Notes under the pieces: model-generated
Database searches by the model: none
The model's input: only the letters and a program-made list of their open reading frames with translations
What the model was told of the DNA's origin: nothing
From: Cytophagales bacterium WSM2-2
Lineage (GTDB): Bacteria; Bacteroidota; Bacteroidia; Cytophagales; Cyclobacteriaceae
Direction: 5' to 3'
Length of the DNA stretch: 64,000 nucleotides
NCBI GenBank assembly: GCA_015472025.1
Contig: BNHL01000001.1
Coordinates: forward strand, 2,081,501 to 2,145,500
Made by a program: the position numbers and the translations under genes
In this document: positions 7,902 through 16,179 of the stretch, in pieces
Layout: every line of letters begins with the position of its first letter
Numbering within the stretch: position 1 is the stretch's first letter

Positions 7902-7942
7902 TGAGCCACACACCAAATAGTAATTGAGCCGCACACCAAGTA
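7902..7942 (+). promoter_or_regulatory. Direct repeats, candidate AraC-family operator
   Basis: TGAGCCACACACCAAATA at 7902-7919 and TGAGCCGCACACCAAGTA at 7925-7942 match at 16 of 18 positions with a 23-bp period, about two helical turns. AraC/XylS regulators typically bind direct half-sites spaced in this way. The repeats end 49 bases before the first gene of an operon that encodes an AraC-family regulator, so autoregulation is likely. The assignment is inference from position and spacing. Confidence 0.5.
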
Positions 7943-7991
7943 AATTGGATTAACAATTACTCACCTTCGAATTATAAAACGCGAATAGCAA

Positions 7992-8489
7992 ATGGAAATC
8001 ATTAAACTGAGTGCTGATTGGGCAAGGGCAGAAGTCTTTTCAGCAAAAATGGTCGGACTATTAAGCATTGTGGTTTTCCTGGTTGCCCTGGGGTTCTGGC
8101 AATTGGGCAAAACCCCAATGGCAAAGTCTTTTGTGTGGCCATTGACAGTTGCAGGTTTGCTTTTAGTGGCGGTAGGTGCCGGGTTGTATTTCGCCAACAA
8201 GCCACGCATTGCTCAATTTGAAGCTGCCTATAAAAATGATGCTGGCGCGTTTACTAAAAGTGAAATAGAACGAACAGCAAAATCAAAACACGATTTGGCT
8301 TTAGTTTTTAAGATCCTTCCTGCCATAATCATTGCGGCCTCACTGCTCATCATGTTTAGTCAAGCTCCTATGTGGCGTGCAATTGGTGTCACTACAGTGC
8401 TATTGATGGTGTTGTTAATGCTCATCGATAGCAATACAGATGCACGAAACACGGCTTATCATCAAAAATTACTAGCTGCAACACGATGA
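7992..8489 (+). CDS. Four-helix membrane protein, unknown function
   Basis: A 165-residue protein with four predicted membrane segments, in two hairpins at about residues 20-36, 47-66, 105-120 and 127-144. The loop between them is polar and helical (KPRIAQFEAAYKNDAG). The N-terminus MEIIKLSADWARAEVFSAK is amphipathic. I do not recognise a characterised family. The stop overlaps the start of the AraC gene in an ATGA junction, so the two are translationally coupled and the protein may be part of whatever the regulator senses or controls. Confidence 0.75.
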   Translation: MEIIKLSADWARAEVFSAKMVGLLSIVVFLVALGFWQLGKTPMAKSFVWPLTVAGLLLVAVGAGLYFANKPRIAQFEAAYKNDAGAFTKSEIERTAKSKHDLALVFKILPAIIIAASLLIMFSQAPMWRAIGVTTVLLMVLLMLIDSNTDARNTAYHQKLLAATR

Positions 8490-9322
8490 GCGGCAAGGTG
8501 CTTCCGGTAACGAGGGTTTTGGAAGATAGCTTTGTGTATACATGCGCATTTGAACATCAACGTAGCTTTGAGCAATTCACTCCTCACCATGTTCTTGCTT
8601 TTCAGTTCTCGGGTGAAACACATATCCAACATCAAAGCGGGGTCACCGTTTTGAAGAAAAATCAAGTGTTGCTAGCCCGAAAGAATCAACTGACAAAATC
8701 CGTAAAAATTCCAGCGGGTGATAAGGAGTACAAAATCATTTCGGTCCTACTTACCGATATCGCATTACAGAAGTTTGCTTTAGACTCCGACATCGTCTGC
8801 AATAAAAAGTATGAAGGTGAAAACATTCTATTTCTAAAGCCGGATGCGCTGATCAGAAGTTACTTTCAATCACTAATACCCTACGTTGAAAAGTCAAAAA
8901 AAATCAGTAAGAAACTAGCTGCCATCAAAACCAGCGAAGCCATTGAAATGGTATTAAGCCAGAAGCCTTCGTTGAAAACATTTCTATTTGATTTCTCCAA
9001 CCCGCATAAGATAGATCTGCAAAAATTCATGTTGCAGAATTTTCATTACAATGTGCCAATAGAAAATTTTGCAAAGCTTACTGGCCGCAGCCTGGCAAGC
9101 TTCAAGCGTGATTTTGACAAAGTATTTCAAACATCGCCACGAAAATGGCTACAGGAAAAACGGCTGGCAGAAGCCCACCATCTCATTCATCAAAAAAAGC
9201 AAAAACCGGGTGAGATCTATTTGGATTTGGGTTTTGAGAATCTTTCTCATTTCTATACGTCTTTCAAACAAAAATTTGGAGTAACACCGGAGACACTAAT
9301 TCATCAATCAAAATCATATTAA
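8486..9322 (+). CDS. AraC-family transcriptional regulator
   Basis: A 278-residue protein with the AraC/XylS layout. The N-terminal region (about 1-150) is a cupin-like sensing domain (HHVLAFQFSGETHIQHQSG, NQVLLARKNQLTK). The C-terminal region (about 180-275) carries two helix-turn-helix units, seen in VPIENFAKLTGRSLASFKR followed by RDFDKVFQTSPRKWLQEKRL, and the second unit ending in GFENLSHFYTSFKQKFGVTP. That last motif is the family's most conserved stretch. It lies between a membrane protein (4-base overlap) and a SnoaL-like protein (1-base gap), and probably controls this operon through the direct repeats at 7902-7942. Confidence 0.93.
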   Translation: MSGKVLPVTRVLEDSFVYTCAFEHQRSFEQFTPHHVLAFQFSGETHIQHQSGVTVLKKNQVLLARKNQLTKSVKIPAGDKEYKIISVLLTDIALQKFALDSDIVCNKKYEGENILFLKPDALIRSYFQSLIPYVEKSKKISKKLAAIKTSEAIEMVLSQKPSLKTFLFDFSNPHKIDLQKFMLQNFHYNVPIENFAKLTGRSLASFKRDFDKVFQTSPRKWLQEKRLAEAHHLIHQKKQKPGEIYLDLGFENLSHFYTSFKQKFGVTPETLIHQSKSY

Positions 9323-9323
9323 A

Positions 9324-9773
9324 ATGAATATTGAACAACAATTACAACAAACAGCTGACAGACTTGCTATCCGTAACCTGGTAGATCAATATGCCTACTG
9401 TGCAGACACTCGCGATGCGCAAGGACAGATGGCCCTTTTTACCGAAGACACTCGTTTCATTGTTTTCATGGATGCCAAATCATCCGAACCAACACAAGTC
9501 ATAAAAAGAAGGGCAGACCTTTTTCCAGTCTTTGATAACTTAAATACATATCGGGTTACCATGCACCTTAACGCACAAAGCACAGTGTTGCAACTCGAGG
9601 ACAACGCTGCAACAGGTATCACCTATTGCATTGCACATCATCAAACGATCAAGGACGGAGCCCAGAAGCTAATGATCGCAAACATTAAGTATTATGACAA
9701 TTTCGTCAAGCAAAACGGAAAATGGCTTTTTTCCGAGCGCAAGCTCATGGTAGATTGGATTGAAAACAGGTAG
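9324..9773 (+). CDS. SnoaL-like (NTF2-fold) protein
   Basis: A 149-residue protein of the NTF2-like superfamily. The N-terminal helices (LAIRNLVDQYAYCADTRD), the short acidic strand LFTEDTRFIVFMD, the MHLNAQSTVLQL strand and the C-terminal strand pair (NIKYYDNFVKQNGKWLFSER) follow the SnoaL_4 pattern. His/Asp residues in the cavity (D23-like, H73-like positions) leave an enzymatic or binding role possible. It starts one base after the AraC stop, so it is the last gene of that operon. Such proteins next to AraC regulators often act on small hydrophobic molecules, but no substrate can be named. Confidence 0.85.
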   Translation: MNIEQQLQQTADRLAIRNLVDQYAYCADTRDAQGQMALFTEDTRFIVFMDAKSSEPTQVIKRRADLFPVFDNLNTYRVTMHLNAQSTVLQLEDNAATGITYCIAHHQTIKDGAQKLMIANIKYYDNFVKQNGKWLFSERKLMVDWIENR

Positions 9774-9836
9774 CCCCGCCTGTGTCGGTGTTTCCCCTTG
9801 CCGCATATCCCACATCAGTAGGTTCGATTTCACAAC
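9774..9836 (+). repeat. Dispersed repeat, diverged composite copy 8
   Basis: Directly after the operon stop codon, the GC-rich core (CCCGCCTGTGTCGGTGTTTC, then CCCTTGCCGC) is followed by a decayed AT-rich arm (CATCAGTAGGTTCGATTTC) that aligns with TACTAAGTTTGATTTTC of copies 4-6. It is the rightmost copy seen in the window. Confidence 0.65.
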
Positions 9837-9850
9837 TCACTTTAAAATAA

Positions 9851-9878
9851 AAAAGCCCCGAAGAACGGGGCTTTTTTT
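9851..9878. terminator. Bidirectional rho-independent terminator
   Basis: AAAAGCCCCG and CGGGGCTTTT form a perfect 10-bp stem around AAGAA, followed by T on the plus strand and preceded by A on the left. It lies between the convergent AraC operon and the DUF4397 gene and can serve both. Confidence 0.92.
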
Positions 9879-9894
9879 ATCGTCTTGCTGAATG

Positions 9895-10716
9895 TTAGTT
9901 CTGCAATAGCGTGTTCAATTTGTAATCTACTTTCTTCACGGTGTTAGCACCAATCTTCACGAACTTGCCTGTGACGTAGATGGTGTACAACTTTCCATCG
10001 GCCAGTGCAGTACTTGGCAACGTAGCCACGATGGTACCTGTAGCACTTCCTGTTCTTACCTCCAGGTTGTAGTTCCCTGCAGTAATAGTGGTGAAAGTGG
10101 CAGTAGTAGCTTTATAAGCTTTGCTTGCACTGACTGCTGCTGGCATAGCCAACCCTGCAGAAGGAGTTGTGGTACTTGAAGTGAGGAATACCGCAGGCGC
10201 TCCGGGAGCAAGGTTGAAGAAACGAATACCAGTGCTACCAGCAGCAGGGGCCGTGAGCACATCAGTGAGCGAAGTGAAAGTCAACCCACCTTTGGCAGTA
10301 GCAAAACCAGTGCCTTTGGTAAACGGACGCTTCACGGTATCTGTAAGGATGATCGTGTACGTTCCATTTCCAACCAAAGTTGATTGCAACACGAGGTCAT
10401 CTTTCTGAGCTACGGTGTCAGAAGAATAAACAGTGCCCGGTGTAACCACACCGAAAACACCACCTTTAATTCTGAATTGCTCCGATTGAGGATTAATAGT
10501 CACAATGGAGTTTGCACCAAGTGCGATTGAAGCCGCTTCGGCATTGTTCACCAGGAAAGATCCGGGTGAGGCCAGGTCAGGGGCTGCATTGATGAAAGCA
10601 ACTTTAGCGCTGCGTACGGTAGAAGAAGTGACAGGTGCAGGATACTCCGGATCCTGGCAACCCATTGCCAGCGCTGCTCCGCCTACCACCATCAATATTT
10701 TTTTCATGTATTTCAT
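9895..10716 (-). CDS. DUF4397 domain lipoprotein
   Basis: The start at 10716 (or the ATG at 10707) gives a lipoprotein signal, MKKILMVVGGAALAMGC, with the lipidation Cys in the AMGC lipobox. Longer in-frame starts overlap the upstream receptor gene and are unlikely. The mature part is Ala/Thr-rich and contains the DUF4397 pattern: AKVAFINAAPDLASPGSFLVNN, later GIRFFNLAPGAPAVFL and YNLEVRTGSATGTIVATL. These are two immunoglobulin-like modules with VRFFNxAP-type motifs. It begins 14 bases after the stop of the outer-membrane receptor on the same strand, so it is probably a surface or periplasmic lipoprotein cotranscribed with it. Confidence 0.85.
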   Translation of the reverse strand: MKYMKKILMVVGGAALAMGCQDPEYPAPVTSSTVRSAKVAFINAAPDLASPGSFLVNNAEAASIALGANSIVTINPQSEQFRIKGGVFGVVTPGTVYSSDTVAQKDDLVLQSTLVGNGTYTIILTDTVKRPFTKGTGFATAKGGLTFTSLTDVLTAPAAGSTGIRFFNLAPGAPAVFLTSSTTTPSAGLAMPAAVSASKAYKATTATFTTITAGNYNLEVRTGSATGTIVATLPSTALADGKLYTIYVTGKFVKIGANTVKKVDYKLNTLLQN

Positions 10717-10729
10717 ATGCACTGTTTTA

Positions 10730-13700
10730 TTAATTGAAGATGTAACGAACACCGATCTGCAACTGATATCTTGAGCTGGTTCCGGTGTTGTTGATCCATG
10801 AACTTGTCAGAGGCGTACCATTCGCGTTTGTAGCGAATGTGAAAATAGGACGGCCGGTTGCTGCAGTGGTGGTGTAAGAACTGTTAGGCAACAACGGGTT
10901 AGCAGAATTTGTATTAGCTGTTGTTACAGATGCATTTTCGTAACCAGCGAATCCAAGCAATGCAGGTCTTGCTGCAGATTGAATTACACCCCAGTCAGAA
11001 TTAAGCAAGTTCAGGAAGTTGAACGCTTCAAAAGAGAACTGAAGCGTATTGCGCTTGCCGTTTCCGGTTTCGATGTAGAAATCCTGCAACAGGCGGAGGT
11101 TAAGTACATGAACCCAAGGCGCTGCGGCACCATTTCTGGATGCATACTCACCACGGTGCTTGCTCAAATATTTATCCTGGCTGATGTAGTTATCCAATTG
11201 ACTCCAGATTTCGCTTACTGACCGGGTATCCGTAGCGTTTGTCGTTGTCAGCAATATTTCACTCTGGTTGCGTGGGATGTAGATCAAATCATTGTTCGAT
11301 CCGTCACCATTTACGTCACCGCTATACGTGTAAGAAAAACGGTTTCCTGATCCACCATTGTAGATTCCGGAGATCGTAGTAGCAAAATATTTAGCGTATT
11401 CTTTCTTGTAAGAAGCGCTGAAGATCACCCGGTTTTGAGTCAGGTTGCTTGAGTAAGAGAGCACAGGTGTATTGAAACTCTGTACGATGGCGTAAGCCGT
11501 AGTACTTGCCTGTGATCCTGTTCCCTGGTTCACGTCACGTGAATCTGAGTAGGTATACGCTGCGGAAGCATAGAACCCTTTGCCAAAGCTTTTCTGCAAT
11601 TGAGCAGTCAAAGAAAGCTGGTATCCTTTGTTGGTGTTGTCCAACACGTAAGCGTTAATGATATTCTGATTTACTCTTCTTCCGATATCCAAAGGAACAC
11701 CGTTGGCATCAACGGCACCGGCTGTAGGATTAGGAGCAATCGTTGCAGCAAACTGTGGACGGCCATCGCCATCTACATTACGGATAGGTCCGTTGAAGTT
11801 GGCATCTCTCCAGTAAACTGCGTTAACATCTTTGGTATAGATCGCTTCCAAAGTAGCAATCATACCATAAGGCAACAGCTTATCTACTGCAAAGTTGGTT
11901 CTCCATACTTGCGGGAATTTGAAGTTGTTAACAGTGGCGTTAAGACCGATTTGTGGTGAGGTTGCTATGACGGCTGGTACAAATGGCGTAGGGCTGAAAT
12001 TATAACCAGACGCAAAGTTGGCAGCCTGACCTGATTGTGAAATCTGGCCGAACAAAAGTCCGTTGTTAGAAACCTGATTAGAGAGCCACACGAAAGGAAT
12101 ACGTCCGGTGAATACTCCCGTACCACCGCGCACCTGCAAGGTCTTGTCACCTTTTACATCCCAGTTGAATCCTACGCGAGGTGAATACAGCGGGTTTGCT
12201 TTTGGCAATTTTCCAACCTGTACTTGCTCGCCATTAGCAAATGACAAAGCATCGCTGGTAGGGTTCTGAGGCAGTGAGTTAGGATAAGAAGGCAAATCAA
12301 CACGCAAACCATACGTAAGCTTCAGGTTTTTGATCCCGGTATATTCATCCTGCGCATACACACCAAATTGCTGTGCACTCCATACCGCACCGGGGGCCGG
12401 GTTGCCAGCGATAGCAGAGTACTGCACCTGGAATACCGCAGGAGCATTTGCTGCCGATGCTGCAGTAATGTTGTTCAGGAAATCACTGATGCTATTGTAC
12501 TGATAGTTACCATTGATCATCGGGGTAAACGTATTCGTGAACTTGAAGAATTCGTTAGCGGTACCCAATGTCACCACGTGGTTAGGCAAATAGATGTTGA
12601 AGTTATCGTTGATCTGGATAATGTCCTGCGCCAGGTTGTTGTTCTTGGTAAATGGATCAGGACCAATGGTAGTCAGATACAATCCGTTAGGACCTTTGAT
12701 ATCAACAATTGGGAATGAAGGCACAGAGCCACCACCACCCTGCTCGCGCGGATCGCGGAAAGCAGAATAGCCGATGGTCAACGTGTTGGAATACTTGCTG
12801 CTGAAAGCACTGTTCAATTCAGTAACTACTGAATAAACATTGTTCAACTGGCGATAGTACGAGTTAGAGAAAGGAATAGAGTTGATGCTAACTGTACGGG
12901 CACCGGAAGGACCTGATGCAAATGGGTTGAAAGAAGTACTTGGAATAATATCACGGAAAGCGTTTGACTGATTGTAGCGAAGTGTCAGCTTATGCTTGTC
13001 AGAGATATTGAAGTCAAATCTTGCAAGGAATCTTTGGCTTTGTGTCGGTAAATCAAAGTTGTTGAAAGTACCAGGCTTGTAATTATTTACAAGGGTGGGG
13101 TTGTCATTAAAAAAGTCAACGATACGCTGCAGGTTATTTTCACCGATTATACCTGTGGCATAGTTAGGATCTGTCTTGTCAAGTGCTACAGGTGCGTTAC
13201 CCGGAGTATTCACTGGGAATGTTACCGCTGGCTGTATCTGCTTTTCGTTTTCATAGTTAACGAAGAAGAACAATTTGTTCTTGATGATAGGACCGCCTAA
13301 ACGGAAACCAATGTCCTTGTAATCAAAATTGGCATTCTGCTGAGTTACACCGGCAACTTTAGTGCCCACCATTCCCTGGTTTTTGTAAAACGCATACACT
13401 GATCCGGAAAACTCGTTTGTTCCGCTTCGGGTTACGGCATTGATACCGGCACCGGTGAACCCGCCCTGACGTACATCGTAAGGAGCAAAGTTTATCTGGA
13501 TAGCCTGGATAGCATCTACGGAAATAGGAGGAGAAGCACCACCGGGCAAAGCACTCAGACCAAACACGTTGTTTGATGTAGCTCCGTCAATGGTGAAGTT
13601 GTTGTACAAGTTACTTCTGCCGCCAAAAGTAAACTGGTTAACACCACCGCTGGATCTTGGATCAAGCGCTACGAAGTCAGCAATACTGCGGGTAATGGTT

Positions 13701-14146
13701 GGGAGTCTTTCGAATTGCTCTTTCCGCACACTTGTTGCTGCACCTGTACGCTCAGCATTGAGCACCGGGTCTTTCTGTGCAATTACCTGAATCTCGGAAA
13801 GAGTAACAGCAGATTCTCCTAATTTGAAGTTGGAGGTATAGTTTTGGTCCAACCCCAGGTAGTCCACGTCAGCTTTCTGATCTTCATAACCCACAAAGGT
13901 CACTGTGATTGTATACGGACCACCAATCCTCACAGCCGGAAGCGTGTAGCGTCCGTCTGAGCGTGATGCAACTCCGTATTTCGTACCAGATGGTACGTGT
14001 ACTGCTGTAACAGTGGCACCCGGTAGTGGCTGACCATTTTTGTCAGTTACCAGACCATTGATACTCGCAGTAGTTACGCCTTGAGCGAAAGCACCTATCA
14101 CAGCACCCAGCGCAATCGTAAATGTTGCTAGTATTCTTTTCATCAT
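10730..14146 (-). CDS. Oar-like TonB-dependent outer-membrane receptor
   Basis: A 1138-residue outer-membrane protein. In order it has a signal peptide (MMKRILATFTIALGAVIGAFAQ), a carboxypeptidase-regulatory-like beta-sandwich (about 26-110, with GLVTDKNGQPLPGATVTAV and TVTFVGYEDQ), a plug domain (about 125-260, with FTFGGRSNLYNNFTIDGA and GGFTGAGINAVTRSGTNEFSG), and a long beta-barrel ending in LQIGVRYIFN, whose last residues fit an outer-membrane C-terminal strand. This is the layout of Oar-type transporters, which in Bacteroidota move large substrates or proteins. No SusD partner is adjacent, so a glycan-uptake role is not indicated. The only same-strand neighbour is the DUF4397 lipoprotein. 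Confidence 0.93.
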   Translation of the reverse strand: MMKRILATFTIALGAVIGAFAQGVTTASINGLVTDKNGQPLPGATVTAVHVPSGTKYGVASRSDGRYTLPAVRIGGPYTITVTFVGYEDQKADVDYLGLDQNYTSNFKLGESAVTLSEIQVIAQKDPVLNAERTGAATSVRKEQFERLPTITRSIADFVALDPRSSGGVNQFTFGGRSNLYNNFTIDGATSNNVFGLSALPGGASPPISVDAIQAIQINFAPYDVRQGGFTGAGINAVTRSGTNEFSGSVYAFYKNQGMVGTKVAGVTQQNANFDYKDIGFRLGGPIIKNKLFFFVNYENEKQIQPAVTFPVNTPGNAPVALDKTDPNYATGIIGENNLQRIVDFFNDNPTLVNNYKPGTFNNFDLPTQSQRFLARFDFNISDKHKLTLRYNQSNAFRDIIPSTSFNPFASGPSGARTVSINSIPFSNSYYRQLNNVYSVVTELNSAFSSKYSNTLTIGYSAFRDPREQGGGGSVPSFPIVDIKGPNGLYLTTIGPDPFTKNNNLAQDIIQINDNFNIYLPNHVVTLGTANEFFKFTNTFTPMINGNYQYNSISDFLNNITAASAANAPAVFQVQYSAIAGNPAPGAVWSAQQFGVYAQDEYTGIKNLKLTYGLRVDLPSYPNSLPQNPTSDALSFANGEQVQVGKLPKANPLYSPRVGFNWDVKGDKTLQVRGGTGVFTGRIPFVWLSNQVSNNGLLFGQISQSGQAANFASGYNFSPTPFVPAVIATSPQIGLNATVNNFKFPQVWRTNFAVDKLLPYGMIATLEAIYTKDVNAVYWRDANFNGPIRNVDGDGRPQFAATIAPNPTAGAVDANGVPLDIGRRVNQNIINAYVLDNTNKGYQLSLTAQLQKSFGKGFYASAAYTYSDSRDVNQGTGSQASTTAYAIVQSFNTPVLSYSSNLTQNRVIFSASYKKEYAKYFATTISGIYNGGSGNRFSYTYSGDVNGDGSNNDLIYIPRNQSEILLTTTNATDTRSVSEIWSQLDNYISQDKYLSKHRGEYASRNGAAAPWVHVLNLRLLQDFYIETGNGKRNTLQFSFEAFNFLNLLNSDWGVIQSAARPALLGFAGYENASVTTANTNSANPLLPNSSYTTTAATGRPIFTFATNANGTPLTSSWINNTGTSSRYQLQIGVRYIFN

Positions 14147-14170
14147 AGATTTGTTTTTTGATTATCGGGG

Positions 14171-14178
14171 CAAAAATA
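14171..14178 (-). promoter_or_regulatory. Candidate -7 box for the Oar-like receptor
   Basis: Read on the minus strand the site is TATTTTTG, a match to TAnnTTTG, 24 bases before the receptor ATG. I could not find a convincing -33 TTTG at the expected distance. The surrounding gap (14147-14362) also carries inverted-repeat-like TTGTTAACAA. Confidence 0.4.
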
Positions 14179-14362
14179 TCCTATTTAGCCAGTATTAAAT
14201 CCAGTTTTAGCTTTAATTCTTAAGCACAATTTGTTAACAATTTGGCAACAAATAAGATGGGTAAAATTGGTCAAAGTACCGCTCAAACGATGTAGTAATC
14301 CGCTAAAGAATCCTTTTTAGCACTTTTGTAAACCTTAATTTTAAAAATCTGTTTAAACCGAA

Positions 14363-16135
14363 ATGGAAAAAGAGTCAGTAAGCAGCGGAAATATCATCGA
14401 CCTCAAGGTACTGCGGAGGATTATGCAGTTTGTAAAACCCTACAAAGCGAGGTTTTACGTGGTGATCTCCCTGACTTTTTTATTAGGCGTGCTCACCCCC
14501 ATCAGGCCTTTGCTGATCCAATACACGGTGGATAAGCATGTGCAGGTGGGCAATTACTGGGCGATGGTCAATATCATGATCATCATCCTGGTATTGCTGG
14601 TGATTCAATCGGTAATGCAATATGCACACACGTATATTTCAGGGCGGATTGCGCAGTTTGTTTTGCGAGACATCCGGGTGAAATTGTATGAGCACATCGT
14701 TCGTCTTCGGCTTCCTTTTTTTGACAAAACACCCATCGGGCGCCTGGTCACACGGACCATCTCCGATGTGGAGACACTAGCCGATGTTTTCAGTGAAGGA
14801 TTGGCAGCGATGGCCAGTGATTTCCTGCAAATTGTTTTCATTCTCATTTTCATGTTCGTCATCGACTGGCGGCTCGCGCTGGTGAGCTTGTCCACCATAC
14901 CACTAATGATCCTTTCCACTTATATTTTTAAAGAGAAGATCAAAGTAGCTTTCAATGACGTGCGTAATGCGGTCTCCAACCTGAATGCTTTTGTGCAGGA
15001 GCACATCACCGGTATGGGTATTGTCCAAATGTTTGGAAGCGAGAAAAGAGAGTTTGAAAAATTTGACGTGATCAACAAAGAGCACCGCGACTCGAACTTG
15101 CGTTCGGTGCTGTATTATTCAATTTATTTTCCTGTAGCCGAAATCATTGCAGCAATGGGCACGGGCTTGCTGGTTTGGTATGGAGCCAAGGGAGCTGTCA
15201 ACGCAGAAGTCACAGGCATCACGTTAGGTACATTGATTTCGTTCATCATGTACATCCAGCTTTTTTTCAGACCGATACGCATGATTGCCGACCGGTACAA
15301 TACATTGCAGATGGGTATCGTCAGCTCATCGCGAATCATCAACCTCCTGGATGACCAAACTTATGTCCCGCAAAGCGGAACATTGAACCCGGACCATGTA
15401 GGCGGTGAAGTGAAATTCGAACATGTGTGGTTCGCGTACAATGATGCCAACTATGTGCTGAAGGATTTCAACCTGGAGATAAAGAAAGGTGAAACGATTG
15501 CTCTTGTTGGTGCCACAGGTGCAGGGAAATCCTCCGTGATCAACTTGCTTAGCCGCTTTTATGAAATCAACCGGGGCACTATCCGTGTAGATGGAGCCGA
15601 TATCCAGGAGTATGACCTCTCGGCCTTAAGAAAAAATATTGGTGTTGTACTCCAGGATGTTTTTCTTTTTTCAGATTCAATCCGCTACAATATCACGCTC
15701 GGCAATCCAGGCGTCACGGATGCCATGATTCTTCACGCTGCCGATTTGGTGGGCGCCAGAAAATTTATCGAACGCCTGCCCGGTGGCCTCGACTATAATG
15801 TGATGGAACGCGGAGCTACACTTTCGGTGGGCCAGCGCCAACTACTTTCTTTCATCAGGGCAATGGTCTATGATCCGAAAATCCTGGTGCTGGACGAAGC
15901 TACGTCATCTGTTGATACAGAGACGGAAGAAATGATTCAGGAGGCTATTGGTAAAATGATGGAAGGCCGCACCTCCATTGTCATCGCTCACCGTCTGTCT
16001 ACCATTCAGCATGCCAACAAGATCATCGTGCTCGACAAGGGAGAGATCAAAGAGATGGGCAAACATGAAGAACTTCTTGCACGCGATGGATTCTATTCTC
16101 ATTTACACAAAATGCAATACAAAGAAGCCGTATAG
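14363..16135 (+). CDS. ABC exporter half-transporter, YheH/BmrD-like
   Basis: A 590-residue fused membrane-ATPase protein. Six membrane helices occupy about residues 30-310. The nucleotide-binding domain has Walker A GATGAGKSS (383-391), an altered signature LSVGQ (487-491), Walker B with the catalytic Glu (ILVLDEATSSVD, E512) and the switch His (H543). The LSVGQRQLL signature together with a normal Glu is the pattern of YheH/BmrD-type subunits of heterodimeric multidrug exporters. The matching partner pattern is in the protein at 16869-18656 on the opposite strand. A homodimer remains possible but would carry two altered signatures. Confidence 0.93.
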   Translation: MEKESVSSGNIIDLKVLRRIMQFVKPYKARFYVVISLTFLLGVLTPIRPLLIQYTVDKHVQVGNYWAMVNIMIIILVLLVIQSVMQYAHTYISGRIAQFVLRDIRVKLYEHIVRLRLPFFDKTPIGRLVTRTISDVETLADVFSEGLAAMASDFLQIVFILIFMFVIDWRLALVSLSTIPLMILSTYIFKEKIKVAFNDVRNAVSNLNAFVQEHITGMGIVQMFGSEKREFEKFDVINKEHRDSNLRSVLYYSIYFPVAEIIAAMGTGLLVWYGAKGAVNAEVTGITLGTLISFIMYIQLFFRPIRMIADRYNTLQMGIVSSSRIINLLDDQTYVPQSGTLNPDHVGGEVKFEHVWFAYNDANYVLKDFNLEIKKGETIALVGATGAGKSSVINLLSRFYEINRGTIRVDGADIQEYDLSALRKNIGVVLQDVFLFSDSIRYNITLGNPGVTDAMILHAADLVGARKFIERLPGGLDYNVMERGATLSVGQRQLLSFIRAMVYDPKILVLDEATSSVDTETEEMIQEAIGKMMEGRTSIVIAHRLSTIQHANKIIVLDKGEIKEMGKHEELLARDGFYSHLHKMQYKEAV

Positions 16136-16146
16136 TTACGGTAGTA

Positions 16147-16173
16147 TTGAGCTTTGTAAATAAGTTATCTTTG
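16147..16173 (+). promoter_or_regulatory. Bacteroidota-type promoter close to the start codon
   Basis: TTG at 16147-16149 and TATCTTTG at 16166-16173 (16 bp apart) match the -33 and -7 elements, with an exact TAnnTTTG. The -7 box ends 6 bases before the ATG at 16180, so the transcript would have almost no leader. This favours 16180 over the in-frame TTG at 16147 as the start. Confidence 0.65.
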
Positions 16174-16179
16174 TGTGTA

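Larger units (their letters stand above)
7642..7991. other. Intergenic region with a repeat copy, hairpins and AraC-type direct repeats
   Basis: This 350-base gap separates the divergent CHAT pair and AraC operon. From left to right it holds a small hairpin (ACGGG, six T, CCCGT) near 7720, a short inverted repeat (ACTTC/GAAGT) near 7778-7794 related to sequence next to repeat copy 2, GC-rich repeat copy 7 at 7813-7865, and two direct repeats at 7902-7942. The open frame across the gap on the minus strand is a repeat artefact. Confidence 0.6.

Noticed and set aside
7647..7934. 95-residue minus-strand frame between the CHAT pair and the AraC operon
   Set aside because: It crosses repeat copy 7 and the direct repeats, reads a related Arg-rich peptide, and has no protein-like remainder.
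367..9836. Classical integron cassette array (attC sites)
   Set aside because: The spacing of repeats after stop codons looks cassette-like, but the repeats lack the RYYYAAC...GTTRRRY core sites, no integrase gene is in the window, and one unit contains minus-strand genes of nearly 3 kb.
10717..10752. Longer start of the DUF4397 gene
   Set aside because: It overlaps the receptor's C-terminal codons and would spoil the lipoprotein signal peptide.
10730..14146. SusC of a polysaccharide-utilisation locus
   Set aside because: No SusD-like gene, glycosidase or sensor is adjacent, and the plug and barrel fit the Oar-like subgroup better.
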